DNA of 64,000 nucleotides from Ceriagrion tenellum (taxonomy: Eukaryota; Arthropoda; Insecta; Odonata; Coenagrionidae). Position 1 is the first letter of the stretch, and every line of letters begins with the position of its first letter. The position numbers and the translations under genes were made by a program. The notes under the pieces are model-generated. The model worked only from the letters and a program-made list of their open reading frames with translations. It was not told where the DNA came from and searched no databases. Where the stretch lies: assembly GCA_963169105.1 (NCBI GenBank), contig OY720639.1, positions 93,074,559 to 93,138,558 on the forward strand, in the 5' to 3' direction. Of this stretch, positions 33,525-45,870 are shown piece by piece.

Positions 33525-33600
33525 CTTGACGGCGACTCGAACCCAGGTCCGTCGATATCGCGTCGAGTGCTATTTCTATATAGCTTCTGTTCCTATGCTG
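33525..33600 (-). repeat. tRNA-like (SINE head) segment
   Basis: The minus strand reads GACCTGGGTTCGAGTCGCCG with a strong B box (GGGTTCGAGTC). The A-box side is poorly conserved. It is interpreted as a tRNA-derived SINE fragment, not a tRNA gene. Confidence 0.4.
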
Positions 33601-35165
33601 TAAGTTTTTCATATCCAATGTAATAATCGGAATGGTACTTCTATTATATCATTTTATTCAATAATATCTATCCAACCTAATCCCTCGCATTTCCCGGCAG
33701 TGCCTCATTAGCGTGAGTTTGACATAATTTTAGGCTACAAACGCAGAAAGCTTGAATTTTGTTATCAAATAGTAAGCAATAGAGACGATGAAATCATTAG
33801 CGCTGTTTAGGCCTCCGGCAATTTCAAAATATTTTTTGAGGTAATATCCATCTACCTTGAATCCTTCCTTTTCCAGAACCTGCTCCTGAGCTCATCATTT
33901 TGACTGATTCTAGCAAAGTGCATCTCTGTATATCCTGGTGTACCAAAGTTTTTCCTTCGTGTTATATTATGGTGGAGTAGTACACCATGATATTCGGTTA
34001 TCATTGGACTCCCGGGCTTTTAGTGAGAAATTTATCTTAGGGCAGGGTACTGAAACGGAGATGATCTCTGAAATACCCTAAAAACAAAATGGTCTCTAAA
34101 GGAGGGTAGGGAGATCTTTTTGCCAGCTTCCATCCATGAGAAAATATTTTAATACGCGCCATAATTTCATAACTTTGTGCAGACTGAAGTTTAATGCTAA
34201 TGTAGAATCAGGGGGACGTGTTTAATTTCCATCAAATGAAGCAATATCTCACAAGAATTGCCATCACGGATGCCCAGATGAGCTACCCGGGTAAATGAAT
34301 TATATTTTCTGCGAGGAGAAGCCGTGTATTTACAAAAACGTAAAGATAAAAACTCAGGAATGGGCATTTTGAGACGACATAATCATTTTCAAACCAGAAA
34401 ATATTTGACAGGAAATCGTCCAAGTTAATTGAATAACTACCTTGAAATAGTGCCTTCACTACCTGCGGAATTCAGGGTGGGGTTGAGCTCGAGGATAAAG
34501 ACCTTTTGCGCACCGCGTGTAGGAAACTTTGATGAGCAAACTAATCCATAGGGTCCGTTCTTTCTTCCAAAGAGCGGATTAGAGTAACAGTCTAGCACCA
34601 ATGTTCCCATTATATCTCCAAGTACATGAATTAAAATGGATATCCCAAACTGTATACAGTCCAAAAAGGGTATCGCACATACTTTCATAGGATACTGAAG
34701 ATCCTTTGGACCGCGTATTTCATTTTTTTATAATATTATTCGTATCGTCAAAATTTCATGCTTCCTAAGACCCGTGGCATCTTTCAAAAGTGGGTCTAGA
34801 TTTAAGATTTCAAATACTTGTCTTTTTCTATTACTATTAATATGAACGAATGGTGGTACAATTATTTCTGTCAACCTTTTCATTATACTTCGCACTCAAA
34901 TTATCTTTACGCCATTGCCTCTCAAGCTAAGGAAAATAGAGCCTGGGTACTGGGTTGCAATTATTATGAACGCGGAAGTGTTGAATACAGTATTTTTAGG
35001 CACGTAGGCTGAGAACCGCGAACAAAAGTACCTCAAAAATCAAATTATAAATGATACCAACACACAAATGTACTGTCAACTCGCTTTCAGACCGTCGCCT
35101 GAAAATTGGACTCAATTTTTTATGCTAATTACAAACCAATTTATTTTTCAATTAATATCTTGCAA
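33601..35165. other. Unassigned DNA
   Basis: No recognised family. A minus-strand frame at 34437-34688 (83 codons, with PLFGRKNGPYGLVC) has an ordinary amino-acid mix but matches nothing I know. Confidence 0.35.
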
Positions 35166-35169
35166 ACTC

Positions 35170-35592
35170 CAACAAGCTACGATAGATCAGTTCATGAGAG
35201 TAAAGTAAGGGAAATGGATAGCAAAACAGAAAGGTTTAAAATTTCGCTTTTCCTGTGATCGATAAGAGACCATAATGGCTTTGTTAGGACTTTGAAGTTG
35301 GTTAGTTGGCATGTAGTGCAGCTGTTTAATTGATGTGTCCCTAATGCATGTTTCTAAATCTTTCGAGTAGTCCAAAAACCATATTTCGCATGTTCCCTGC
35401 ATGACCTTTTGTATCAGATTAACATATTTGCATTATAGATTAGTAGTTTCCGTAGCATTTGTAACATGCCCTTGGTGTCGTGCATGGCGGAAAAAGTCAA
35501 TTTCTACTCTGTTGTGCATACTGGTGAGAATTGACCCCCTGCCAAACACCCTTATGGTGGCTTGCAAGGTCATATGTAGATGTAGTAATTTT
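35170..35592 (+). repeat. LINE family 1d, 3' fragment
   Basis: It starts near KVREMDSKTERFKISLFL (aligned with the KIREID.RTDR.KMSFFPR block) and runs through a long 3' untranslated stretch shared with the copy at 52.6-53.5 kb (CATGCATTTCTAAATC-type order). It ends CCCCCTGCCAAACACCCTTA, GGTGGCTTGCAAGGTCATAT and a GTAGATGTAG tail. Confidence 0.7.
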
Positions 35593-36175
35593 TCTTTCCT
35601 TATAACTTTTTAAAGGGCTCTACAGAGTCTTAAAGTTGATCATTTCATGCTTCTTTGACTGAATTTTACTCGTTGGGCATATAAAGCATATAATGTCGAG
35701 TTATAATTTAAATTCATTGATAAATTTTGGATAGAAAAATGAGTTCAATCAGACCCTCAAGTATTGAATCGACTGTCAATTCTTGTGCATGACTACCGCT
35801 AGAGGACTTAGTTCAATTTGACCACTAAGTTTTCTAAAGCCCACACAAATACCTAAACGCGGTATCAGTGGTTGATCCTATCAATACATTTACAGATAGA
35901 TACACAAACCTAAATTGGTTAGTATGGCCGTCTACCGATAAATAAATTCCTGTTCCATGCATTATGTAGAGCAAATGGTAAATGCGTTTATATAATAAAA
36001 TCAGTAGAAATGTAATATATCCGATGAATATTTAGAGATAAAAATAAGTTTTCAAGGATTATGAAGTAGCATTAATTTTCAAACTTTTTTATCCTTTCAA
36101 TTATTGCGTATTCCTTAACATACATGTGTAATTCTAAAAACTAGGTAGATCTTTACATATATACATACAAATCAC
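35593..36175. other. Unassigned AT-rich DNA
   Basis: Nothing recognisable on either strand. Confidence 0.4.
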
Positions 36176-36177
36176 GC

Positions 36178-36690
36178 CGTTCCCTTCCGGTGTAGGCACA
36201 GTCACTAAGTTTCACTCATAAATACATATTTGTACACCTAACTCGGCTTCAATAATTTCCTCCATACGGACCTATCCTTGCAAACCTCTTTTGCCTCATT
36301 TGCCCCTATACACTGCTTCATACTCGCCCTCCTGTTATTAAGTCTCCTAATATTCCTACTCCAAAGAATTTTCTCAACCACATTCAACCACAACTTTCTC
36401 GCCCTACCTCTAACTCTCGCACCATTCATATCACTCTTGTATATCTGTTTCATTATTCAACTCTCATCCATTCTCTCAACATGGCCAAACCAACGAAGCG
36501 CACTTATTTCAAATATGTCCATTACTGGAGCATCTAACCAACATTCATTTATTACTCACTCATTCCTGACCCTATCCATCCAACTTATTCCGCAAATACT
36601 CCTCAGATAACCCATACTCACGGCGTTTAGTCTAGTCTTATGTCTATCCTGACATACCCAAATTTCACTACCATACAACAAAGTGCAGGG
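36178..36690 (-). pseudogene. LINE family 2 (RTE-like), decayed copy
   Basis: The 3' end GCCGTTCCCTTCCGGTGTAG is at 36178 with a (CATA)n-like tail beyond it. Minus-strand reading gives MKQIYKSDMNGARVRGRARK, LWLNVVEKILWSRNIRRLNN, RRASMKQCIGANEAKEVCKD and RSVWRKLLK, and further upstream RLNAVS.GYLR-, ERSALRWFGHVERMDES-like and YGSEIWVCQDRHK-like blocks in other frames. It is colinear with the best copy at 2.75-3.46 kb and 5'-truncated at about the same point. Confidence 0.82.
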
Positions 36691-36699
36691 TTACAAAAG

Positions 36700-38270
36700 A
36701 GAACTATTTCCAATATTGGTCATTATCTTTAGAATTGGAGACAACTAATGTGAGCTTCCAAAGGAAAAGAAATGTGAAAATCTACATTACAAGTTGAACA
36801 ACTTTTAATTTCAACTACGAGTGCGCACCTCAGCTTTTTTGGCGTTCATATTGCAACTGCATAACGATTTTGTTGAAATGTTTGAGTTTCCTTTGCTCTG
36901 TGACCAAGGACTTGCGACCCCATATTCACGGGTTAATAATAATTGAAATCACCTTCCAACGCCTTCCAAAAAATTGCTTGTCTTTCTTGAATTACCTTGA
37001 ATTTTGGTATTTTTTGGATCAGAAAAAGCATAAAATCCTTAACCATAGTTATCGGCTCAATGATGACGCTGTGAATCATTGCCTTGGAGCAAGGAACACA
37101 TTGGAAATTAAGCTCATCTCTCAATTGACGTGCTAAAATTTCCGGCACTTCATCAATTTGACTTCCCATTTCCCCGGAGCGGCGCATATAGTAAGCCCTA
37201 AACAGCAGGAGAAGAGATGCAAATGAGATGGACGTAAAATTGTTGCCGGTGCCTTCGCCAAGAAAGAGCTTTAAGATTGGAAAACCATTGTTCTTCCCCT
37301 TGGATGAGATTACCGGGGTTAAAGAGGGCGTCTAGGCAGGGCAGGTTGGAAGGGAGAGTCTTGAAGCGGCGCGGAGGCTTGGAAGCCTGGAAAGAGGGGC
37401 TACAGACGGCAAAGGAGAGATGTAAATGCATTATTCAGAGACTAAAGGGGGATAAATCATTTATCGTGAGGAGAGAAACATAAATTATATCCTGTAGTGA
37501 CAGCCTTGACTCACTTAAATACAACCATTACGCTCGCGAGGATAATGGATCACGTGAAACGCATTGGAAAGATTGGTCCCACACACTAAAAGCGTCTAAT
37601 AACGCTTAAACCATCCTAACGAATGCTTAATTTTACCCACTTAAAATTCATCAGCCCGTCCCGTGGGCTCAAACCGATGTTTTAAGGAACAGCCAAATAA
37701 TGCGTCGAAAATAAATCAATCGTTTGTAAAAAGCTTGCGAGCGACAATTGTAACAGATGCCATATGTCATTCCAAAATTGGTCCACCATAAAGAAGAATA
37801 GTATTCTGTTGAAAGAAATAAAATATAAAAAATGAGTGTGTTGTTTTCTGATTTCCTAGAACATTTCTTAAGTCTTAATTGTCGGCAGAGAAGCGACAAT
37901 ATCTATTGTGTAAGTTGTCAAGAGCACTGAAAATTATCCATAAGTCGGTCATATTAATCTCGTGCTAGTGATAGAAAAACCTGTTCTCTATCGGGTAACG
38001 TCCGTTAGATTCCAACTCCATGGAGGTTCACACTTTTAATCATTTGAACTTCAAATTAAACGGAATAGAGAAAAAAGGGTATAATCCTAGTATTAAAAAT
38101 ATTCAGTACTTTTTTCTAATGCAAGTGTCATTTTCACAAAAAAACATAGAGCTCAAACGCAAATTTTCCCTGAATTCAATAAAGATGAATGTGAAAACTT
38201 CATGAATTTTCCACTCAACTTGGTGCCCAGCTCACTTCTAAACACAACATCGGGCGAGATTTAATTTGTT
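36700..38270. other. Unassigned DNA
   Basis: No recognised family. A purine-rich part at 37250-37480 yields overlapping frames on both strands (37198-37431 -, 37277-37483 +), probably from composition. Confidence 0.35.
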
Positions 38271-38277
38271 TTACACC

Positions 38278-38325
38278 CTGCACCTTTTAAAACTAATCGG
38301 AAGCGATTAGTTTTTAAAAGTGCAG
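38278..38325. repeat. 22-bp-arm hairpin
   Basis: CTGCACCTTTTAAAACTAAT followed by CG pairs with CGATTAGTTTTTAAAAGTGC followed by AG across a GAAG loop. The match is near-perfect, with one or two offsets in the A/T runs. No element boundary or U-run terminator context is evident. Confidence 0.6.
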
Positions 38326-38726
38326 GTTGAAGAAAGGTTGTCGAAGAAAGCAGGTGTAGGTTGTTGTGCAAGTTGAAGAAAAAATTCGATATTTGCATTA
38401 GCGGTCGCAGCATTTGTTTACCTTAACCTCAAATGAGTCAAAAGTGAGTAAGATTAAACCCTTACACTTTTTGGCTAAAGGTTTACGCACAAATTCGTCA
38501 GCAATGAAAAAAAAAATTGGTCAAGATAATTATGTTCCGGTGAAGTGCTATCTATCGGCAAGTAAAACAGTTTTCATTTTTTTAATTTTGTTCAATAGAT
38601 ATAGAAATTATCAAAATTACGGAAAGCAGCATTTTTCAGGCTGTTCAATTAGGTAGATGACATTTCTCGCTTGTTTTGACTCTCAGGTTCGAAACTAAAT
38701 ATTTTGTTCGGGTATTCTGGTATCGA

Positions 38727-38744
38727 GAATATTCGAGAAATTTC
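38727..38744. promoter_or_regulatory. Heat-shock-element-like array (four alternating units)
   Basis: GAATATTCGAGAAATTTC is four perfect nGAAn/nTTCn units in alternating orientation (GAA-TTC-GAA-TTC at 2-bp spacing), the binding pattern of trimeric HSF1. A further TTC-GA-GAA pair lies at 38757-38764. No gene or TATA box is evident within a few hundred bases, so function is unproven and chance in AT-rich DNA remains possible. Confidence 0.4.
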
Positions 38745-38799
38745 TGAGACTAAAGATTCGAGAATCTTGAGTCTCAAAAATAAAATTCAACGAGATTTT

Positions 38800-41700
38800 C
38801 AAGACGGCATAGGAATAAATTCTCCGTTAATCAAATACTCCTTAATTTGCGTTACTTAGCATTAAGCAAACGAACTCAATGTGAATTTTATACAGCCACG
38901 TCATACTAGAAAGATTTTAAGTGCACTGTTCAGGGAGGCGACCTCCTGAGCTGAGTAAATATTGTCTCATGAAGATAAATGAGATAAATATTATTGAAAT
39001 AAGTAAGTATATCGGATTACTATATTACATATTAATTGAAAATAGTTTTTAAAACCTTAAATATGCTGTTTTTAATTGCCGTTATTTAATTAAAAAATTT
39101 TCAGGAATATTTAACGGATAATTTCCAACACCCTCAATGTTTACCAAGAATCCACAAGGCGGAAAACAAAATCACAAATTCAAGAGAACTTATATCGTAC
39201 AAAAATAAGAAATCTTGACGAGGAAGAATAAATATAGAATCATAATCTCTAGTCGTAAAGGAATCACAATGTAGACGGGATATTACGGCGAAAAACATGC
39301 GTGTGTTGACGCGTATTTCACACGTTTTAGTTTCTTGAGGGCCAATCTTAAGGTAGTTTGAGCGAGATAGTTTCCTAGTCATAATGAATATCATGTTCGA
39401 ACTATACGTTTTAAATTTAGCATCTGCAAGAAGCATGAATTATATATTGCATAATTAATGGTGCAATTATATACTTTTGCATGGCTGAAATTATGTCATT
39501 GAACAAAAAATGTACATATTAAACTTGTCTCATTTTCTTCACGCGGTAAGTTTAAAACCTCACAACGAACGGGTTATTTTTACGATCCTGAAAATATTTT
39601 TGCAGTAACTATACGATTATTTTCAAAACTAGTTAAAAAATATACAAAATACACACTTTTAATATTTTAACGAGATATAGGGGTTATGATTGCTCATTTT
39701 TCAAATGAGGTCACTCTGGAGAGAATACACGTAACATTTCCCATGAGAAAGAGCAGTGTTTTTCGTTAAAAATCTCGGAAAGTAGCTCCATAAGGGGTTG
39801 ATATTTTGACATTTTTGAAAGAACGAGAAAATTTTTCTTTAAAATGAGTCCAAATTCATTGATTTCTAGGTGAAATTATATTTCTCTTAACCTGCCATAA
39901 TTGAGAGAATTAGCTCTTCAATGGAAATATTTTTTTTCGTAACTCGTTTCGGTGAGAACAATCGGCGAATGCTGTGGGTATTCTCAAGGCATACAGAGTG
40001 TTCTCTCTGCTATGCATGATTAAGAACAACACAGAACAAAAAACACACTCTCGCCATAGTAATTTTTGTCACAATCTTTCGAGTCCGAGGATATCCGGAA
40101 CCTCGAAGCCGCACGGGGGGCAGCCAGCGTGTCTGCGCGATAGGGTTGGGTGGAAGGAACGGGGGGCAAGATTTCCAACGTCGTATCTGTTAGTCACGCG
40201 CAGCCGTCTTTCTCAGCATAATAATCGTCACCTTAGCATTAGAAAACCGAAGAGTTGAAGATCCGGGCGCGAATGGACAATGAATTACTGATGTTAGCAT
40301 CGGCTAAATGGAGGTGACGTGTTGTTTATCAAGGAGTTTGGGTGATGACACCACGAGCGAACATAGGAGATTTAAACTTTTTCTCAATTCGATCATTAAT
40401 CACTACGTCTTTCACTGTTAATGAGCATAATACCGAAGCATTGGGGAATATTCTAAATTGATTCCTTGAATTCGAATAGTAGATATGATAAAAAATTGGT
40501 AGTCGGGGGACTGCCACCGGAAGTGAAAACTAATTAATAATGTTTAATCATAGGTTTATCTTGGATTTACAAATTTACTGATCTCAAAAATTGAATTGTT
40601 GAGTGTTTATTATAAGTTTATGTTCAACAGGTAATACCACTGATTTGACAGCAAATGTGATTGTAAAAACAGGCAATAAAAAAAACATAATCCCTGCCTC
40701 AGATTGCAGTAAATCGAGTAAATCCCAATTCCAGGTGTAATAATTCCGAGGCCTTTTTAATAAAAAATTGGATACTTTAGTCCAACCTAATGTCTCAGAC
40801 TCGTCACCCGTATTATAAAATATATGTAACCACATTTGACATCCATGTTATTCCTGGAAGCGTCTAAAATTGTTTTTTCCATCGTTCTGGTTATCCTTTT
40901 GGCAAAAGCTACTTATTAATTCCGACCGATTCCTTATAGGACTATATTTACTCTAATTATTTACATGTGGCATAACTGCAACAATACTATATTTTTTACT
41001 GTATATTACACCAAAAATTGAGCAATTGCAAGCAATGTTACGAATTTATTTTAAAGAATTTCACGAATTCGGAAGGAAAACTAAACTCGGTTGAAAGAAT
41101 ATAAATCTATGTTATATTTTCTTTCATTTGGCATTAATTTAGAGTTCGTGCCTTCTAATTCATATTTGCTAAATAAAGAAGAATGCAAGTAAACAAGCGT
41201 GACACACTTCAAATGCTATCGCGAGTTGTACATTTTTCTCTATGCAAAAATGTTTGGTCATGTCCCGATAAAGATGTTTCCACTTCAAATAGTCTCACAG
41301 ACAATCAAATATAAAATCAATTCTATCCAGCATCAATTGGTTAAAATCTCTCATGTTGAGAGGTGGTGAGAATTAACTGTTTACTTGTAAATCTCTCCCT
41401 TTAGCAACCAGTTAGTGCTTCCCCTGACGCACACCTAAGAGGTGTCCCTCAAGGAAGATAGAGATGCAAGGATCGGATATAAAAAAGATCGAGAATAGAA
41501 AAAAAATGTTCTCGGGGTCACACATTCATCAGTTCAGATTGTTTGACGAACCGCCGAAAGAGACGGAACTTTCCACACACTTAATCCGAAGCGTCATAGT
41601 TCTATCTGTCACAGCAACTAAATGGAATATCCTCTTACAAAGCACATACTTCAACGATTTTGAAACGCAAAAAAATTGACTCGCTCGTCTATAGAGGTTT

Positions 41701-42795
41701 AAGAGATGCCGCGGCAGTCGCGAAACGTGGAACTGAGAGTTGAAATCCACAGTTAGAACTGGGCGCAGCATGAGATATATAGAGAGAGAAGAGTAAGGTA
41801 TCCCGAACGAGAGGTTGAGCTTAAAAACGCTTCCAAAACGGGAATTACGGCGGCTTTTGGGGGCGGCGGAGGGTTAGGGGGGGGATAGCGGGGTAATGGA
41901 AGAGGTATGGCCATGGAGATTGGTAAGATTGCCGATGCCACCCAAGTCTTCCCCCGGGTGGAGGAGGAGGAGAGGTGGGTTGTTGAATGCGGGAGAGAGT
42001 TTTAAAGGTGCGAAGAAGAGGATGGAATAGAAGACTTATGGTGGGAAGTGGGGGATCTAAAAGAGCTCTAGATAATGGGAACGGATAGTTAGAGGGTGTG
42101 AGCCCCTTGACATTAAGGAGGGGTGGAGCGGTATGAGGGAGAAGGGCGCAGTTGGATCGGGGGTAAGGTCTATAGGAGAGATTTGTAGGAAGGGTTGGGA
42201 GGGCATTTGGAGGCCGTGGAGTTAGACGAGCCGGGCGTAATGGCAGCGCAAGTATTTAAAGGTGCTACCGGAGAATGTGCGAAAGGTCCAGGGCGCTTGA
42301 AAGATGGTCGGAGACGCGATTAGGGAAATGCCTATTGGGAGAGTTTAGAGGGTGGCACGGGAGGAAAAATGGGAGGTTTCAAGAGGCAACGTGAATTAGT
42401 GCGTGAGAGGACTTCTCGTTACAGTGAGGGTGAAATTGTATTCTCGCCATGGATATTTCTTAATTTCGGTCATTCACCCCTGAGCTAGAAACGATTCCAA
42501 TCCGAAAATGATTCTTTTCTCTGCCAAAAGGGATATGTTCAGTTCTCCTGCGCTGATGGATCGAATTTTTATTTTTCTTCTTAGACGAATAGCATCTCTA
42601 TTGGTAATGAGTTTAATATGGGTTCGCGGCAATCCTCACTGAACTAATATTGTGCACGAAGGCGATTTCCTGTCTCCATTATTGTCCATCGATGGTTCGT
42701 ATTTGTAAAAGTTGGAGCAGTGGGAATGCACTACACTAATGATGAGTAATCTCACACAAATATTATTTATCAAGAATTGATTCACGGCACTGCCA
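38800..42795. other. Long unassigned stretch
   Basis: About 4 kb with no recognised element. Composition is AT-rich except for 40080-40260 (GC-richer; a plus frame at 39974-40258 of 94 codons, unrecognised) and 41800-42420 (strongly purine-rich, GGAGG/GGGG runs, with CCCCCGGG near 41953). Open frames at 39134-39436 (-), 40584-40835 (-), 41464-41679 (+) and 41529-41771 (-) have no known motif. If a host gene is present, its exons are too short for me to identify. Confidence 0.3.
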
Positions 42796-42799
42796 AGTT

Positions 42800-43108
42800 A
42801 TTTTTCAGAGAGATACAGAGAATATTATCATGGCGCCTCACTACATCTATAGATCTGACAGAAGCGATAAAGTAAGAGATATACATTACCAAACAGATAG
42901 GTGCAATAACTCGTTCTTTACGTGCGCAAAAAGCGGCCACAATAAATACAGAGCTCAACTATCGTAAGTACAGTCCCAAAATACACGTTAAAATTTCACC
43001 TTCCAAAACCTTATCTCTTGTATCTTTACACGGCTGGTATCCTAACACCCCCTGCCACACTTCCATTTGGCGGCTCGCAGGGTGGTATGTATATGTAGAT
43101 GTAGATTA
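42800..43108 (+). pseudogene. LINE family 1c, short 3' copy
   Basis: It begins at IFQRDTENIIMAPHYIYRSD, continues RSDKVRDIHYQTDRCNNSFF, then the C-terminal HNK end, and finishes with CCCCCTGCCACACTTCCATT, TGGCGGCTCGCAGGGTGGTA and a TATATGTAGATGTAGATT tail. A TIC-type replacement in FPRT and several substitutions mark decay. Confidence 0.78.
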
Positions 43109-43597
43109 TACCGTTCATAAACTTAATATTTCTATGATTAATGTTGGCGATGTATAGAGCCATATGAACATTCAAAGCTCACGAGGTACCATCTGACACA
43201 ATTACAAGTCCCCGGTATGCACCCTTTCGATTTACGTCTGATTTGATGTTATATCCATGCTGACAAGGGCCGTCAGAAAATTTTTCCCTGTTTAATTCTA
43301 ATAAAATAGACCGTGCGTGCATGTGCTTGCGTTTTTTAATAACTGTGACATATTCATCCTATCGGAAATAGCTATTTTTCCTGGATAAAGGTAAAACTGA
43401 ATTTGGAAATTAACGCCTTGATTTATCTTGAAATTAATGTGGTCACGAATATCTGGATCCGTTTTACGCTGTTTCGACTTACGTCGCTGTTCTTCGACAC
43501 GCATCTCCGATGTAAATCGAAGACTTACTGTATTATTTATCAAAAAATTATTTCACCTCCCGCTTTGGTGTCCCATCCACTCTCACAAATAATTAGA

Positions 43598-43790
43598 AGA
43601 CGTCGACATCTACGGAATACTCCGCAAACCACCACTAGGTTGTGTGGCACGGGGTGATTCCTCACCAGGCACGCAGCACTCATCCCAGCTCAAATCAGAA
43701 GCGCGGTATGTTCGACCGGATGCCAGGCGCAGGCCGAAAGCAGTCACGATACCAATGCGCGGTCGGGCCAGAAACTGGGAGATTTTGAAA
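43598..43790 (-). repeat. LINE family 1-related 3' end, paired copy A
   Basis: The minus-strand 3' end reads CGACATCTACGGAATACTCC and GCAAACCACCACTAGGTTGT, followed by AGGCACGCAGCACTCATCCC and GAATGCCAGGCGCAGG-like sequence. The order of tail, AGCCACCAC and TGTGGCACGGGGTG fits family 1, but the body is a different subfamily shared only with the neighbour copy. Confidence 0.6.
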
Positions 43791-43867
43791 TTTAAGGTAA
43801 GTAACTCTTAAAACGTGCATTTGTTATTTAGTGCAACGCATTATACTCAATTTTATCATTTGTTTAG

Positions 43868-44335
43868 GGAATCTATATCTACGAAATACCGTGCAAGCCA
43901 CCACTGGCACGGGATGATTCCACACCAGGCATGCAGCACACATCCCAGTTCAAATCAGAACCGCGCACGTTCCTTCGAATGCCAGGCGCAGGCTAAAAGC
44001 AGTCAGGACAACGGTACGCAGTCAGACCAGAAACCAGGAGAGTTCCACGTAGGAGAGCATGCTACCATGCACGACACTACTCAAGACATAGCTACTGGTT
44101 AGTATTGTTAATGCGACAAATAAATAGCACTACAAGGTACTAAAACATGCAGGAGTATATCATGCTGGAGATTACATGCGAGGTTAGTATTTACAATCCA
44201 TGTTAAGATATTTAGCACTACTGAAAAAACCTGTTTAACCTCTTCCTAGAACTGATCTATCTCAACTATTATGGTCCCTTGTTGTACGTGGAAAAAATGA
44301 CATCTTAAATCAATGCGGAATGCGGATTATCATTA
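43868..44335 (-). repeat. LINE family 1-related 3' end, paired copy B
   Basis: Same subfamily and orientation as the copy 270 bp upstream: TATATCTACGAAATACCGTG, CACCAGGCATGCAGCACACA and GAATGCCAGGCGCAGGCTAA. It extends further 5' and includes TATGGTCCCTTGTTGTACGT at about 44270-44290, matching the end of the ORF (F.PRTI.) in family 1. A plus-strand frame at 43815-44102 is a shadow of this repeat. Confidence 0.6.
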
Positions 44336-45168
44336 ATTTAAGCAAACAAAAAAGATATGTACGGAGAATCTATGTAACAGAAGTAAATGCAAGGTGAATA
44401 TTAGTAATTTTGAATATAAAACATAGTAAAATTGCAAAATTCTGCTATTTTGCATTTTGCTTATTTTAAACATTATTTATATAATTCTCACACGTACTTT
44501 CTCATTCATATTGATGTTTTTTCTAGCTTCAATCAGAGCAATCTGCATAAGAGCCCATATTAAAACCTCTACTTTCAAGGCTGAAGTATCGTAAAATTGT
44601 CCTCTGTACCCTATTATTTCAGCTCAGTACATAGAATATACTTCAATAATGCTACATGTAAGTTTCCAGAATATCCGGAATAAGTGATTCTAAAGCAAGA
44701 GCCACCTTACCGAAAAATGACACCGGTTAAACATCACATTGGCCGGACGGAGTGCTTCACAAGAGCTTTCCACACTCCCACCTTTGAAGAGAAAAGCAGG
44801 AGTCGGGAGTCCACAAAAAAATCTCTGCCATCGCCGAGATCCAAACTAATATAAGGCACTCGGTAGAGAAGACACTGACTTAGCCACCATATTACCTCCA
44901 TCCACTTCCGGACAGATATTACCCAAAACTTTGATGGGCAAATCTCAGCTCATTTGCATAAACGCATAGGTTCGAACATTTTAATATGCCTCATTTCTGT
45001 CGAACGTTTAACGTAACGTCAGCGCATAACAATCAAGAGAATACTGGAAAACCTAACCATCGGTACTAGAGAACACTGAAGCTATTAAACCGCGCAACTT
45101 GCCATATTGGCTGGATCAGATCATCAGTTTGTAACATTGCCAGAAACCAGTTGAATTTCTAAAGAAAC
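44336..45168. other. Unassigned DNA with a SINE-like segment
   Basis: Apart from the tRNA-like stretch at 44.80-44.89 kb, nothing is recognised. Confidence 0.35.
44800..44888 (-). repeat. tRNA-like (SINE head) segment
   Basis: On the minus strand GGTGGCTAAGTCAGTG contains a good A box (TGGCTAAGTCAG), and TAGTTTGGATCTCGGC lies at B-box distance with several changes from consensus. Interpreted as the decayed head of a tRNA-derived SINE. Confidence 0.4.
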
Positions 45169-45171
45169 TAC

Positions 45172-45520
45172 TCTACATCTACATCAACATACTACCCAGC
45201 GAGCCGCCGGACGGGCGTGTGGCAGGAAGTAATAGGATATCAGTCGAGTAAAGGTGTGAAGTATGATATTTTGGGAGGTGAAATAGTTAAATGTATCATA
45301 TTTGTGTTTTAAACAGAGCTCCAGTTAATTTGTGGTAACATATTGTGCGTGGATAGAACGGCTTTTGTACCTATCTGTTTGGTGAAAAATTTCTATTACT
45401 TTATCGCATCTGTCGGACCTAGAGGTGTAGTGTAGAATCAAAATGATATTCTTTGTATCACTTTGAAACACACCAGCTCTGAATTTATCAAGTATTCTCA
45501 TCTCTCTGTTGCAACTACAT
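45172..45520 (-). pseudogene. LINE family 1c, 3' copy
   Basis: The tail CTACATCTACATCAACATAC and CAGCGAGCCGCCGGACGGGC are at 45172-45222. Minus-strand coding remnants are REMRILDKFRAGVFQSDTKN, IILILHYTSRSDRCDKVIEI and FHQTDRYKS, matching the 1c consensus FQSD.ENIIM.PHYISRSDRC. A second 1c piece follows 130 bp downstream in the same orientation. Confidence 0.78.
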
Positions 45521-45651
45521 GATTGGTTATCATTACCCACGTGTACAAAAGAGCGAAACAAAAAGAGCAGATTTTTTTACAGTACCAATTCATGAGAGCA
45601 TTCCATTTAACAAACATCTATGTGATATGTGATAGGGTTTACTATGAAGTT

Positions 45652-45870
45652 ATCATCTACATCCACATGCTACCCTGCGAGCAGTGGCATAAGCGTGTGG
45701 CAGGGGGTTTTAGGTCACCATCCGTGTAAAGATGAAATTTTTTGGGAGGTGAAAAGGTGACATATATTATAGGAGTGTATTTAGAGGAGCTGTTTTTATT
45801 GTGATCGTTTATTGTGCCCACAAAGAGCGAGTTTTTGTACCTAACCGTTCGGCACCTGTAACATTAGATC
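45652..45870 (-). repeat. LINE family 1c, 3'-terminal fragment
   Basis: It starts with CATCTACATCCACATGCTAC and CTGCGAGCAGTGGCATAAGC, continues through the 3' untranslated part (GTAAAGATGAAATTTTTTGG) and reaches only the last codons of the ORF (the FVGTINDHNKN region) before breaking off at about 45870. Confidence 0.7.
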
